64,000 nt of DNA, from NCBI RefSeq assembly GCF_001027285.1, contig NZ_CP011509.1, positions 1 to 64,000 on the forward strand, given 5' to 3'. The notes below the pieces were generated by a model. It saw nothing but the letters and a program-made list of their open reading frames with translations, made no database searches and was not told where the DNA came from. The position numbers and the translations under genes were made by a program. This DNA is from Archangium gephyra. Lineage in GTDB: Bacteria > Myxococcota > Myxococcia > Myxococcales > Myxococcaceae. Of the stretch, positions 35,234 through 42,750 are shown one piece after another (position 1 is the first letter of the stretch; the number at the start of each line of letters is the position of its first letter).

Positions 35234-38200
35234 TCAGTGTCGGCCAATCAAGACCGTGTCTTCGGTCTTCGTGTCCACGGTGTTGTCCTCGGGGTCCACG
35301 TCGATGAGGAGATGGCGCGGATCGATGCCGGCGCGCGCGGGCCGCTTGGGCACCGTCACGGTGAGGCGCTGCTCTCCCGAGCGCACCCGGGTCATGCGCA
35401 GGTGCAGGGGCTCACCCTGCCCTTCCCCCTCCGCGGCCGCGTAGACGCCGAGCTCGACGGGCTCGTCCATCGGCACCTCGGTGAGGTGGCCCACCTCGTC
35501 CACCACCACCTTGCGCGCCACCACGTCGAGGCTCACCCGCCAGGCGCCCCCCTCCGCGGGCTCCACCGTGGCCCGCTTCGTCTTCAGCTCCCAGTAGGTG
35601 TTGGCGGCGAAGAGGTCGTGCAGCAGGCCCTGCTGCTCCGGCGGGGTGACGGCCTGCAGCTCGCGATACAGGTCGAGCGAGGTGGGCAGGGGCGGCTGCC
35701 CGGCGCCGTACTTCTCCATCATCGTGCGCAGCGCCCCGTTCACCCGGGCCTCCCCCACGTACTCGCGCAGCGCGAACATGGCGAAGGGGCCCTTGCGGTA
35801 CGCCTGGAACCACTCCACGGTCTGCAACAGCGGCACGCCGGCGCGCGAGCGGGGCGTGAGGTACTCGATCCGCATCACGGCCAGCAGCCGCTCCAGGTGC
35901 GCGCGGCCGTAGGTGCGCTCCACCACCCCCAGGGCCGAGTACCAGGACAGGCTCTCGTTGAGCAACGGCGCACCCACCACGGGCGCGGGCTTCAGCTGGT
36001 TGCCCCACCACTTGTGCCCCACCTCGTGTGCCACGACCGCGAAGGGGAAGTCCACCTCGCGCGGGTCGGCCTCGGACTGCAGCTGCGAGAAGCCCTCCCT
36101 GTACGAGACGTTCACCGGCGCGGAGTGCAGCCCGATGCCTTCGCCTGCGTGCTCCACGAAGCGCAGCTGGCGGTGCGGGTAGGGGCCGAACTGCTCGGTG
36201 AGGAAGTCGAGCGAGGCCTGCATGCCGTGCAGGATGCGCTCCACGTTGCCGGGGTGGCCCGGGTGGTGGAACACCTGCAGCGCCACATCCCTCCAGCGCG
36301 CCTCGCGCACCGCGTACGCGGCCGAGTAGAGCGCGTAGTCGTGGGAGATAGGCACGTCGGTCACGTAGTGGAAGTAGCGGCGGCCGCCCTCCGTCCACTC
36401 GCGGCGCAGGGCCCCGGGGGCCACGGCCACCTGGCCCGCGTCGGTGCCCACCACCGCGTCGAAGGCGATGCGCCCGGCCCCCTGCTCCCGCAGGCCTTCG
36501 CTGTCCTCCAGCGTGGGGATGGGGGGCCGCGGCGCGAGGCCGTGGGCGCGGCGCACGCCTGCCTCGTTGAGCTCGCGGCTCTCCTGGTACCCGATGGCGG
36601 GCAACCAGCGGCGCGGCTGGACGTAGGTGCCATTGCGCACGACGGACGCGTCGGCCTGGCCGTGGGTGAAGCCCCGGGGCGCGAAGCGCACCTCGAAGCC
36701 CAGCTGTAGGGCCTCCCCCGGCTGCAGCGGCGGCTGCAGCGTGTAGACCGAGTGGCCGAGCTCCGCGTCCACGTGTGAGGGAGTGGCGGCCCGGTCGAAG
36801 CGCAAGGGGCCCGTCTCCACGCCCTCGGCGAGGCCGATGTGCAGGGTGGCCATGGCCTCACGGCTCCGGTTGACGAGCGTATAGGTGCCGCGCAGCTCCG
36901 CCCTGCGGTGCCGCGGGTGCAGCTCCACGTGCAGCTTCACGGAGGTGATCCGCGGCTGCGGCAGGCGTGCGTACTGGCCGTAGAGCCGCTCGTACTCCGC
37001 GCGCGCCTCTTCGACCTGGGCGCGGGTGCGGAACGGGTGGAGGACGTGCGTGTTGTACACGATGAAGCCGCCCACCCCGAGGACGGCAGCGCCGGCCAGT
37101 GCCCCGGTGAGGGCCACGGGCCGCGTGAGCCGGTGGCGCGCGAGCTGGAGCCGCTCGCGTGGGCCCGACACCCGGCCCCGCACCCACAAGAGCCGCGCGG
37201 CCACCGCGAGCAGCAGCGCCCACGCGGCCCAGTACGCCTTGAACCAGGCCCAGGCCGTCAGGTGCGGGCCGAAGCCGTTCAGGTCGTTGTACTCCCAGCC
37301 CGGGTCGGACCCGTACACCCACAGCGGATCCTCGAGCCCGAGCGAGGGCCCGAAGAAGCGCAGGCCGTAGACGAGCAGCAGCACCGCGTGGCCGGCGTAC
37401 TTCTGGTCCACCAGCACGTGCACGCCCAGGCCGAGCAGCGCGAAGAGCAGGTGGTCGGCGAGCTTCAGGCCGAAGAGGATGGACAGGTACACCCGCGGCT
37501 CGAAGGCGGCATGACCCAGCCCCACCTGGATGAGCAGGGACGTCGCCGTCAGCGCCGCCTGCAGCAGCACGATCATCAGCGCGAGCCCCGCGAGCTTGCC
37601 GAGGAAGGGGACCCAGTCTGGCGTGGGCGCGGCGTCCGCCAGCTCGCTCACCCCCGCCTCCCGCTCGCGCCACACCAGGCCTCCGGCGCAGAAGATGACG
37701 AGCAGCGGCATCACCATGCCCAGCAGGTCCCCGTTGGCGCTGATGAACCCGGTGAGGAGCCGGGTGGAGGGCGCCTTCGGCACCCCCATGTGCTGCATGA
37801 TCTCGGGGGCGACGAGCAGCAGGAACAGCGGCATGAGCACGAGCGCGACGCCGCCCGGGCCGGCAATCAGGGCGCGCAGCGACTGCGCCGCGACCGCCCA
37901 CACCTGGCGCGTCCGGGCCACGGCACCCGGAGCGGGCCGCACCGGGGGCACGGTGATGGGACCGATGCGGGCCGGCGGCGGGACGGCGGCCGCGCGACGG
38001 CCACGGCCCGCATCGACGCCCGGGTGGGCGAAGCGGAAGCGCAGGTGGGTGAAGGCGAGCGCCGCTGCCGCGAGGGCGAGCCACAGCAGGCGGTTGGCGG
38101 CCAGCGCCTCGGCGAGCTCGAGCAGCCCCGTGTTCTTCTCCCCGGGCGTCCAGGACTGCGACAGTTCGTTGAGCACGGTGAAGCCGAGGGGGTCCACGAG

Positions 38201-38821
38201 CTTGCCGGCCCCCCAGTGCCTCAGCGCGCCTGCCACGTAGAGGCGCCCCACGAGGGTGGTGGCGAAGAGCAGCACCGCGCAGAGGTAGGCCGTCATCGCG
38301 CGACGGCTCAGCACCGCGAAGCTGAACATCAGCGCGCAGGCGACGAAGGCGTTGGGCAGGGTGATGCAGAGGTAGACGCCAGCGTACGCCGCGGGCCGCA
38401 AGGGCCCGAGCAGCTCGGGCTCGGGGCCCGGCGCGTAGGCGGCGAGCAGCAGGCCCAGGGGCACCGCGAGCACCACGAGCGCCGTGAGGGTGAACGCCGC
38501 GAGGAAGCGCCCGCCGAGGTAGGCCGTCCTGCCCACCGGCGTGGTGTAGAGGAGCGGATGCATGCGCAGCTGCACGTCGCGCGCGGCCGCGTCGCCGGCG
38601 AGGGGGGCTGGGACCAGCAGGCCCATCAGGCTGCCCAGCACGGAGACGACGCCCAGCGCGAAGGGCGAGTTGAAGAGGTAGCCGCCATCACGCGCTTGCT
38701 CGATCTGGGCCTCGTTGGCCACCTGGTAGACGAACCCGAGCAGCAGCACGAAGGAGAGCCAGGGCGTGACGCGGCGCGCCTGCAGGCCGAGCTCGTAGCG
38801 GAAGATTTCGCGCAGCATCAT
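35234..38821 (-). CDS. ABC-2 permease fused to M1 family aminopeptidase
   Basis: 1195 residues. The N-terminal 600 form an ABC-2 type permease with about twelve hydrophobic segments (VTPWLSFVLLLGFVYQVANE, LVVLAVPLGLLLAAYA and so on). The rest is an M1 metallopeptidase. The zinc motif is HEVGH (His932, Glu933, His936) in VVAHEVGHKWWGNQ, and the third ligand is Glu956 in LLNESLSWYS, one residue further than the usual 18-residue spacing. The usual GAMEN motif is replaced by GEGIGLHS. It ends DPRHLLIDVDPEDNTVDT. The start overlaps the ATPase gene stop (ATGA), so the ATPase drives this permease. The peptidase lies on the outer side and could trim exported or captured peptides. Such fusions are known in bacteria, and their substrates are unknown. 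Confidence 0.85.
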   Translation of the reverse strand: MMLREIFRYELGLQARRVTPWLSFVLLLGFVYQVANEAQIEQARDGGYLFNSPFALGVVSVLGSLMGLLVPAPLAGDAAARDVQLRMHPLLYTTPVGRTAYLGGRFLAAFTLTALVVLAVPLGLLLAAYAPGPEPELLGPLRPAAYAGVYLCITLPNAFVACALMFSFAVLSRRAMTAYLCAVLLFATTLVGRLYVAGALRHWGAGKLVDPLGFTVLNELSQSWTPGEKNTGLLELAEALAANRLLWLALAAAALAFTHLRFRFAHPGVDAGRGRRAAAVPPPARIGPITVPPVRPAPGAVARTRQVWAVAAQSLRALIAGPGGVALVLMPLFLLLVAPEIMQHMGVPKAPSTRLLTGFISANGDLLGMVMPLLVIFCAGGLVWREREAGVSELADAAPTPDWVPFLGKLAGLALMIVLLQAALTATSLLIQVGLGHAAFEPRVYLSILFGLKLADHLLFALLGLGVHVLVDQKYAGHAVLLLVYGLRFFGPSLGLEDPLWVYGSDPGWEYNDLNGFGPHLTAWAWFKAYWAAWALLLAVAARLLWVRGRVSGPRERLQLARHRLTRPVALTGALAGAAVLGVGGFIVYNTHVLHPFRTRAQVEEARAEYERLYGQYARLPQPRITSVKLHVELHPRHRRAELRGTYTLVNRSREAMATLHIGLAEGVETGPLRFDRAATPSHVDAELGHSVYTLQPPLQPGEALQLGFEVRFAPRGFTHGQADASVVRNGTYVQPRRWLPAIGYQESRELNEAGVRRAHGLAPRPPIPTLEDSEGLREQGAGRIAFDAVVGTDAGQVAVAPGALRREWTEGGRRYFHYVTDVPISHDYALYSAAYAVREARWRDVALQVFHHPGHPGNVERILHGMQASLDFLTEQFGPYPHRQLRFVEHAGEGIGLHSAPVNVSYREGFSQLQSEADPREVDFPFAVVAHEVGHKWWGNQLKPAPVVGAPLLNESLSWYSALGVVERTYGRAHLERLLAVMRIEYLTPRSRAGVPLLQTVEWFQAYRKGPFAMFALREYVGEARVNGALRTMMEKYGAGQPPLPTSLDLYRELQAVTPPEQQGLLHDLFAANTYWELKTKRATVEPAEGGAWRVSLDVVARKVVVDEVGHLTEVPMDEPVELGVYAAAEGEGQGEPLHLRMTRVRSGEQRLTVTVPKRPARAGIDPRHLLIDVDPEDNTVDTKTEDTVLIGRH

Positions 38822-39729
38822 GACGCCACCTCGAGCCGGGGCTGCACGGCGCGGGAGACTCCGTGGCCCCCCATCACGCAAAAGTAGACGTCCTCGAGGC
38901 CGGGCTCCGCCGGCTCGAACCCCGCGCCCGGCAGGGCCTCGGCGTACACGCGCACCACGGTGCGCCCGGCCAGCAGCCGGGTGGAGAGGACCGCGTGGGT
39001 GCGCTCGAGCGCCTCGAGCTCGCCGCGGGGCACGACCTTGCGCCAGATGCGCCCGCGCAGCGCCTCCACCGCGCGCAGCGGCTCATCCTCCAGGAGGATG
39101 GTGCCGCGGTCGATGATGGCCATGCGGCTGCACAGCTCCGCCACGTCCTCCACGATGTGCGTGGAGAGGAGGACGACGCTGCGCTCGCCCAGGCCGCTCA
39201 GCAGGTTCAAGAAGCGCACCCGCTCGGCGGGGTCGAGGCCGGCGGTCGGCTCGTCGACGATGATGAGCCGCGGGTCGCCCAGCAGCGCGACGGCGACGCC
39301 GAAGCGCTGCCGCATGCCCCCCGAGAAGCCGCCCAGCTTCTGCTTGCGCACGTCGTGCAGGTTCACCTGGTGCAGCAGCGCGTCCACCGTCTCGCGCCGC
39401 ACCCGCCGGTCGGTGAGGCCCTTGAGCACCGCGAAGTGCTCGAGCAGCCGCTCCGCGCTCTCCCGCGGGTACACGCCGAACTCCTGCGGCAGGTAGCCGA
39501 GCGACTCGCGCGCCCGCTCCTTGTCCTTCAGCACGTCCACGTCCCCGAGGTGGACGCTGCCACGGTCGGGCTCCTGCAGCGTGGCCAGCGTGCGCATCAG
39601 CGTGGACTTGCCCGCGCCGTTGGGGCCCAGGAGCCCGTACATCCCGGCGGGAATCGTCAGCGACACGTCCTTCAGCGCATGCACGCCGTTGGCGTACGTC
39701 TTGGAAAGGTTGCGAATCTGCAGATCCAT
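38818..39729 (-). CDS. ABC transporter ATP-binding protein (partner of the permease-M1 fusion)
   Basis: 303 residues. Walker A is GLLGPNGAGKST, the signature is FSGGMRQRFG (a variant of LSGGQ) and Walker B is RLIIVDEPTAGLDP. The start MDLQIRNLSKTYANGVHALK is canonical. It follows the previous permease by 113 bases and its stop overlaps the next gene's start. It should energise the permease-aminopeptidase. Confidence 0.9.
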   Translation of the reverse strand: MDLQIRNLSKTYANGVHALKDVSLTIPAGMYGLLGPNGAGKSTLMRTLATLQEPDRGSVHLGDVDVLKDKERARESLGYLPQEFGVYPRESAERLLEHFAVLKGLTDRRVRRETVDALLHQVNLHDVRKQKLGGFSGGMRQRFGVAVALLGDPRLIIVDEPTAGLDPAERVRFLNLLSGLGERSVVLLSTHIVEDVAELCSRMAIIDRGTILLEDEPLRAVEALRGRIWRKVVPRGELEALERTHAVLSTRLLAGRTVVRVYAEALPGAGFEPAEPGLEDVYFCVMGGHGVSRAVQPRLEVAS

Positions 39730-39842
39730 GGGAGCACCGGGGTCGAGGGAACAGCGGGCAAGACGGGGGCTGCGTCGTCCCCGCGAGCGGTGCGGGGACG
39801 GAAAGGAACAGGACGGTGCCGCGCTTCAGGGCGCGGCGGTGC

Positions 39843-40784
39843 TCAGCGGGGCCGCTGCTCCCGGTGGCGGGAGGCGGCGGCCCACAGGAGGGCGAGCACC
39901 GCGCCCGTCCACAGCAGCGTGGCGAGGGCCCAGTCCCCGACGTCCGGCAGGCCCCACCAGGCGTTGACGACCTCCCCGCCGGGCAGCCGCACCTCCCCGC
40001 TGAGGGACTCGGTGCGCGCGGAGAGGAGCGCGTCCAGCCCGTAGCGGCCCACGAGGAGCGGCTCGAGGCCGGGTGCGAATTCATCGAAGAACCAATTCAC
40101 CCTCAGCAACTGGGCCAGGGTGAGGGTGAGGACGACGCTGGAGATGAACCCGGCCACCCAGCGCAGCGGGTGGCGCAGGCCCAGCGCCATCGCGCTGCCG
40201 AAGAGATAGAGCGCGCTCGAGGAGGTGAAGGACACGAGCCACAGCACCGGCCGGGGTTTCCACCGCACCGTGCGCAGGGTCTCCGCGACCGCGCCTATTC
40301 CCGGGACGTCGCGGGTGCTGTCCACCATGCGCAGCGTCACCTCGCCCAGCACGTTGCCGCCCGTCAGCAGCGTGAGGCCGAGCATCCAGAGGAGGAAGAG
40401 CGCGACGGCCGCCATCAGCCACAGCCAGCCCGCGAGCACCTTGGTGAGGGCGTGCTGGCGGCGCTCCACCGGCAGCGTCCAGAAGAAGGCGGGGCCGAAG
40501 CGCGGCTCGCCCTTCCAGACGGCCAGGGGCAGGAGCAGCCCCGCGAAGCTCGGCAGGAGGGTGAGCTCGGGGCGGAAGTCGAGCGGCTCGCCCGTGTCCA
40601 GCCGGTGGCGCAGGGTGAGGGCGGTGGCCAGCAGGAGCAGCGCGAGCGCGCCGAGGGCGGGCACCCGCAGCGCCAGGCCCACCACGGACACCTGCTCGCG
40701 CAGCACCGCACCGGCGGCCGGCGTGGCGTGCAGCGCCGGGGCACTCGCCGGAGCACTCGTCGAAGCACTCGTCGGTGCACTCAT
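39843..40784 (-). CDS. ABC-2 type permease
   Basis: 313 residues with about six hydrophobic helices (VPALGALALLLLATALTL, WLWLMAAVALFLLWMLGLTL and the last ALATLLWTGAVLALLWAAAS). The N-terminus is an unusual Ala/Ser/Pro-rich stretch (MSAPTSASTSAPASAP). The ATG overlaps the upstream ATPase stop by four bases (ATGA), so the two form one transporter. It is shorter and simpler than the permease-M1 fusion downstream. Confidence 0.85.
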   Translation of the reverse strand: MSAPTSASTSAPASAPALHATPAAGAVLREQVSVVGLALRVPALGALALLLLATALTLRHRLDTGEPLDFRPELTLLPSFAGLLLPLAVWKGEPRFGPAFFWTLPVERRQHALTKVLAGWLWLMAAVALFLLWMLGLTLLTGGNVLGEVTLRMVDSTRDVPGIGAVAETLRTVRWKPRPVLWLVSFTSSSALYLFGSAMALGLRHPLRWVAGFISSVVLTLTLAQLLRVNWFFDEFAPGLEPLLVGRYGLDALLSARTESLSGEVRLPGGEVVNAWWGLPDVGDWALATLLWTGAVLALLWAAASRHREQRPR

Positions 40785-41707
40785 CGCGACACCTCCTCGG
40801 ACAGGAAGGCGAGGGCCGCGTCCTCGAGGCCCAGGGCCGTCACCTCGCGCACGCGGGCGCCCGTGCCCGACAGCCGCTCCACCACCTCGCGCTCCTCGCC
40901 CACCAGCGTCCACTGCAGCTCGCGCCCGGTGCCCGTGCGCCGCAGCGCGCCCGCCTGCAGCTCGGGCGGCGCGGCCCAGCGCTCGGGCACCTCCACCCGG
41001 TAGCGGCGCACGGTGCGCTGCAGTTCGTGGCGCGGCAGCTGCGCGACGAGCCTCCCGGCGCTCAGCACACCCACGTGGTCGGCGAGGCTCTCCAGCTCGT
41101 GCAGGTGGTGGGTGGAGACGACGATCGTGGTGGGCGAGTCGGCCAGGTGCTCGGCCAGCAGGGCGAGCGTGCGGTTGCGCACCACGGGGTCCAGGCCGTC
41201 CGTCGGCTCGTCGAGCAGCAGCAGCGCGGGCCGGTGGGCCAGTGCGAGCACCAGCTGCAGCCGCCGCGCCTGGCCCTTCGAGAGGGCGGACACCTTCCGG
41301 TGGGGCTCGAGGCCGAGTGCCTGGCCCAGGCGCTCCGCGTACGCGGGCTCCCACGCCGGGTAGTAGGCGGCCGCATGCCGCAGGAGTCGGCCGCACGTCA
41401 TCCAGCCGTACGCGGGCGTGTGCTGCTCGGGCACGTAGCCCACCTGCGCGCGGACCCGAGGGCCGTGGCTCGCGGTGTCCAGGCCCAGCACCTCGGCGCG
41501 CCCCGCATCCGGACGCTCCAGGTTCATCAGCACCTTGAACGTGGTGCTCTTGCCCGCGCCGTTGGCGCCGACCAGGGCGTACACCGCGCCCTCCGGCACG
41601 CGCAGGTCCACACCGGCGAGCGCCGTCTCGCGCCCGTAGCGCTTGGTCAACCCGTGGGTGGCGACCGCGGGCGCGCCACCTTCCGGCTCGGGGATGGTGC
41701 GGCTCAT
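40781..41707 (-). CDS. ABC transporter ATP-binding protein (YtrB-like)
   Basis: 308 residues. Walker A is LVGANGAGKSTTFKVL, the signature is LSKGQARRLQ and Walker B is ALLLLDEPTDGLDPVV. The layout of gntR, ATPase and permease is the Ytr type, in which the transporter is induced by cell-wall-active compounds. The ATG overlaps the gntR stop (41704-41707) and the stop overlaps the permease start, so the three genes are translationally linked. Confidence 0.9.
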   Translation of the reverse strand: MSRTIPEPEGGAPAVATHGLTKRYGRETALAGVDLRVPEGAVYALVGANGAGKSTTFKVLMNLERPDAGRAEVLGLDTASHGPRVRAQVGYVPEQHTPAYGWMTCGRLLRHAAAYYPAWEPAYAERLGQALGLEPHRKVSALSKGQARRLQLVLALAHRPALLLLDEPTDGLDPVVRNRTLALLAEHLADSPTTIVVSTHHLHELESLADHVGVLSAGRLVAQLPRHELQRTVRRYRVEVPERWAAPPELQAGALRRTGTGRELQWTLVGEEREVVERLSGTGARVREVTALGLEDAALAFLSEEVSR

Positions 41708-42117
41708 TCCTTCTCTCCCTGCCCTGCGGCTTCACCGGAGGGCTCACCCTCCTCCTGCGCCACCTCGCGGATGCTCTTCACCAGCTCCTCCATGCCCACC
41801 CCGTTGCGCCACGCCTCGCGCAGCGCCCGCCGGGCCACCTCGCGCGACAGCGCGCGGCGCTCCTTGCGGTCGGGCTGCGCGTCCGGGGACACGAAGGTCC
41901 CCTGCCCCCGCCGCACGTAGACGACGCCCTGGCGCTCCAGCTCCCCATAGGCCTGGGACACCGTGCGCGGGTTCACCACCAGCTGCGCGGCCAGCTCCCG
42001 CACCGACGGCAGCGGGTCCTCCGGCCGCAAGCTCCCCACCACCAGCGCGCGGCGCACCTCGTCCACGATCTGCAGATAGAGCGGCCGCCCGTCCTTCGGG
42101 TCCAGGGTCACCACCAT
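41704..42117 (-). CDS. GntR family regulator, YtrA subfamily
   Basis: 137 residues. The winged helix-turn-helix is GRPLYLQIVDEVRRALVVGS, then LPSVRELAAQLVVNPRTVSQ and ELERQGVVYVRRGQGTFV. After it comes only a short helical tail, the feature of YtrA-type GntR proteins without an effector domain. It is the first gene of an operon with two ABC systems. An inverted repeat sits 18 bases upstream, so autoregulation is likely. Confidence 0.9.
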   Translation of the reverse strand: MVVTLDPKDGRPLYLQIVDEVRRALVVGSLRPEDPLPSVRELAAQLVVNPRTVSQAYGELERQGVVYVRRGQGTFVSPDAQPDRKERRALSREVARRALREAWRNGVGMEELVKSIREVAQEEGEPSGEAAGQGEKE

Positions 42118-42135
42118 GGCGGCGTCCGTGTAGCG

Positions 42136-42157
42136 GTGTTGCGCACGACTACAACAC
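42136..42157. promoter_or_regulatory. Candidate GntR operator
   Basis: GTGTTG and CAACAC form a 6-bp inverted repeat with a 10-base spacer, 18 bases upstream of the gntR ATG. The spacing and GTGT...ACAC character suit a YtrA-type operator. Confidence 0.4.
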
Positions 42158-42209
42158 TGCACCAGCTCGGGCGCCTCCGCAAGGGGGGGGCGACGTTGAA
42201 GGTCGCAAT

Positions 42210-42416
42210 CCCCGCGCGTCCGGGATTGCCACCAGGCCGGTGCTTCGCGCGACCCTCATCCCGGCATAGCCACCGTCCTGCGAGGTGCCGGCGAAGGGGT
42301 GCTGGCGTCCGCGCCGCGGATGCCACACGCCTCGACCCGGAGCAGCACCTCTCCCGCCCCAGCTCCGGCGTCTGCCGCTCGACCCACTCCAGCACTCCCG
42401 GCCGGGTCGCCTGCAT
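42210..42416 (-). pseudogene. Remnant of a zinc-dependent alcohol dehydrogenase
   Basis: Three reading frames in order give the N-terminus of a medium-chain dehydrogenase: MQATRPGVLEWVERQTPELG, then AGEVLLRVEACGIRGADAS, then FAGTSQDGGYAGMRVARSTG and LVAIPDA. The catalytic-zinc segment between GADAS and FAGT (usually about 60 residues with GHE and the Cys cluster) is absent, so an internal deletion has occurred along with frameshifts. The first Cys position reads CGIRGAD instead of CGICGAD. The remainder of the gene is missing. The gap 42118-42750 holds no intact gene. Confidence 0.6.
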
Positions 42417-42750
42417 GGCGCGGGCGTCTTTGGCAGCGTGACGGCTCGAGGCTCGACACCACCCCTGCTGGGGTGGCCCCTGCGCTGCGGCCAGCGCAAG
42501 CAGGCCGCGTGGGCAGTGCCAGGTGCTGCACAATGGCGCGCACTGCACCGTGTGGGCTGTGGAGGGCCGCGGGGATGCTGGCTGGAATTCCCTGACACAG
42601 ACAGCATGCTCCGGTTGCGGTGTTGTGAATGATACGAATTGCTCTCACCCCTGACGGGTTGAAACGCCGTGGCGCCAATCAATGACTGTCAGAGGGCTCC
42701 CGTATACCCAGACACACGGCGGGACGAATCCTGGCCGCGAGGAGCCCACC

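Noticed and set aside
36839-38887. A 682-residue plus-strand frame opposite the ABC-M1 gene
   Set aside because: Antisense shadow, rich in His and Arg, with no motif.
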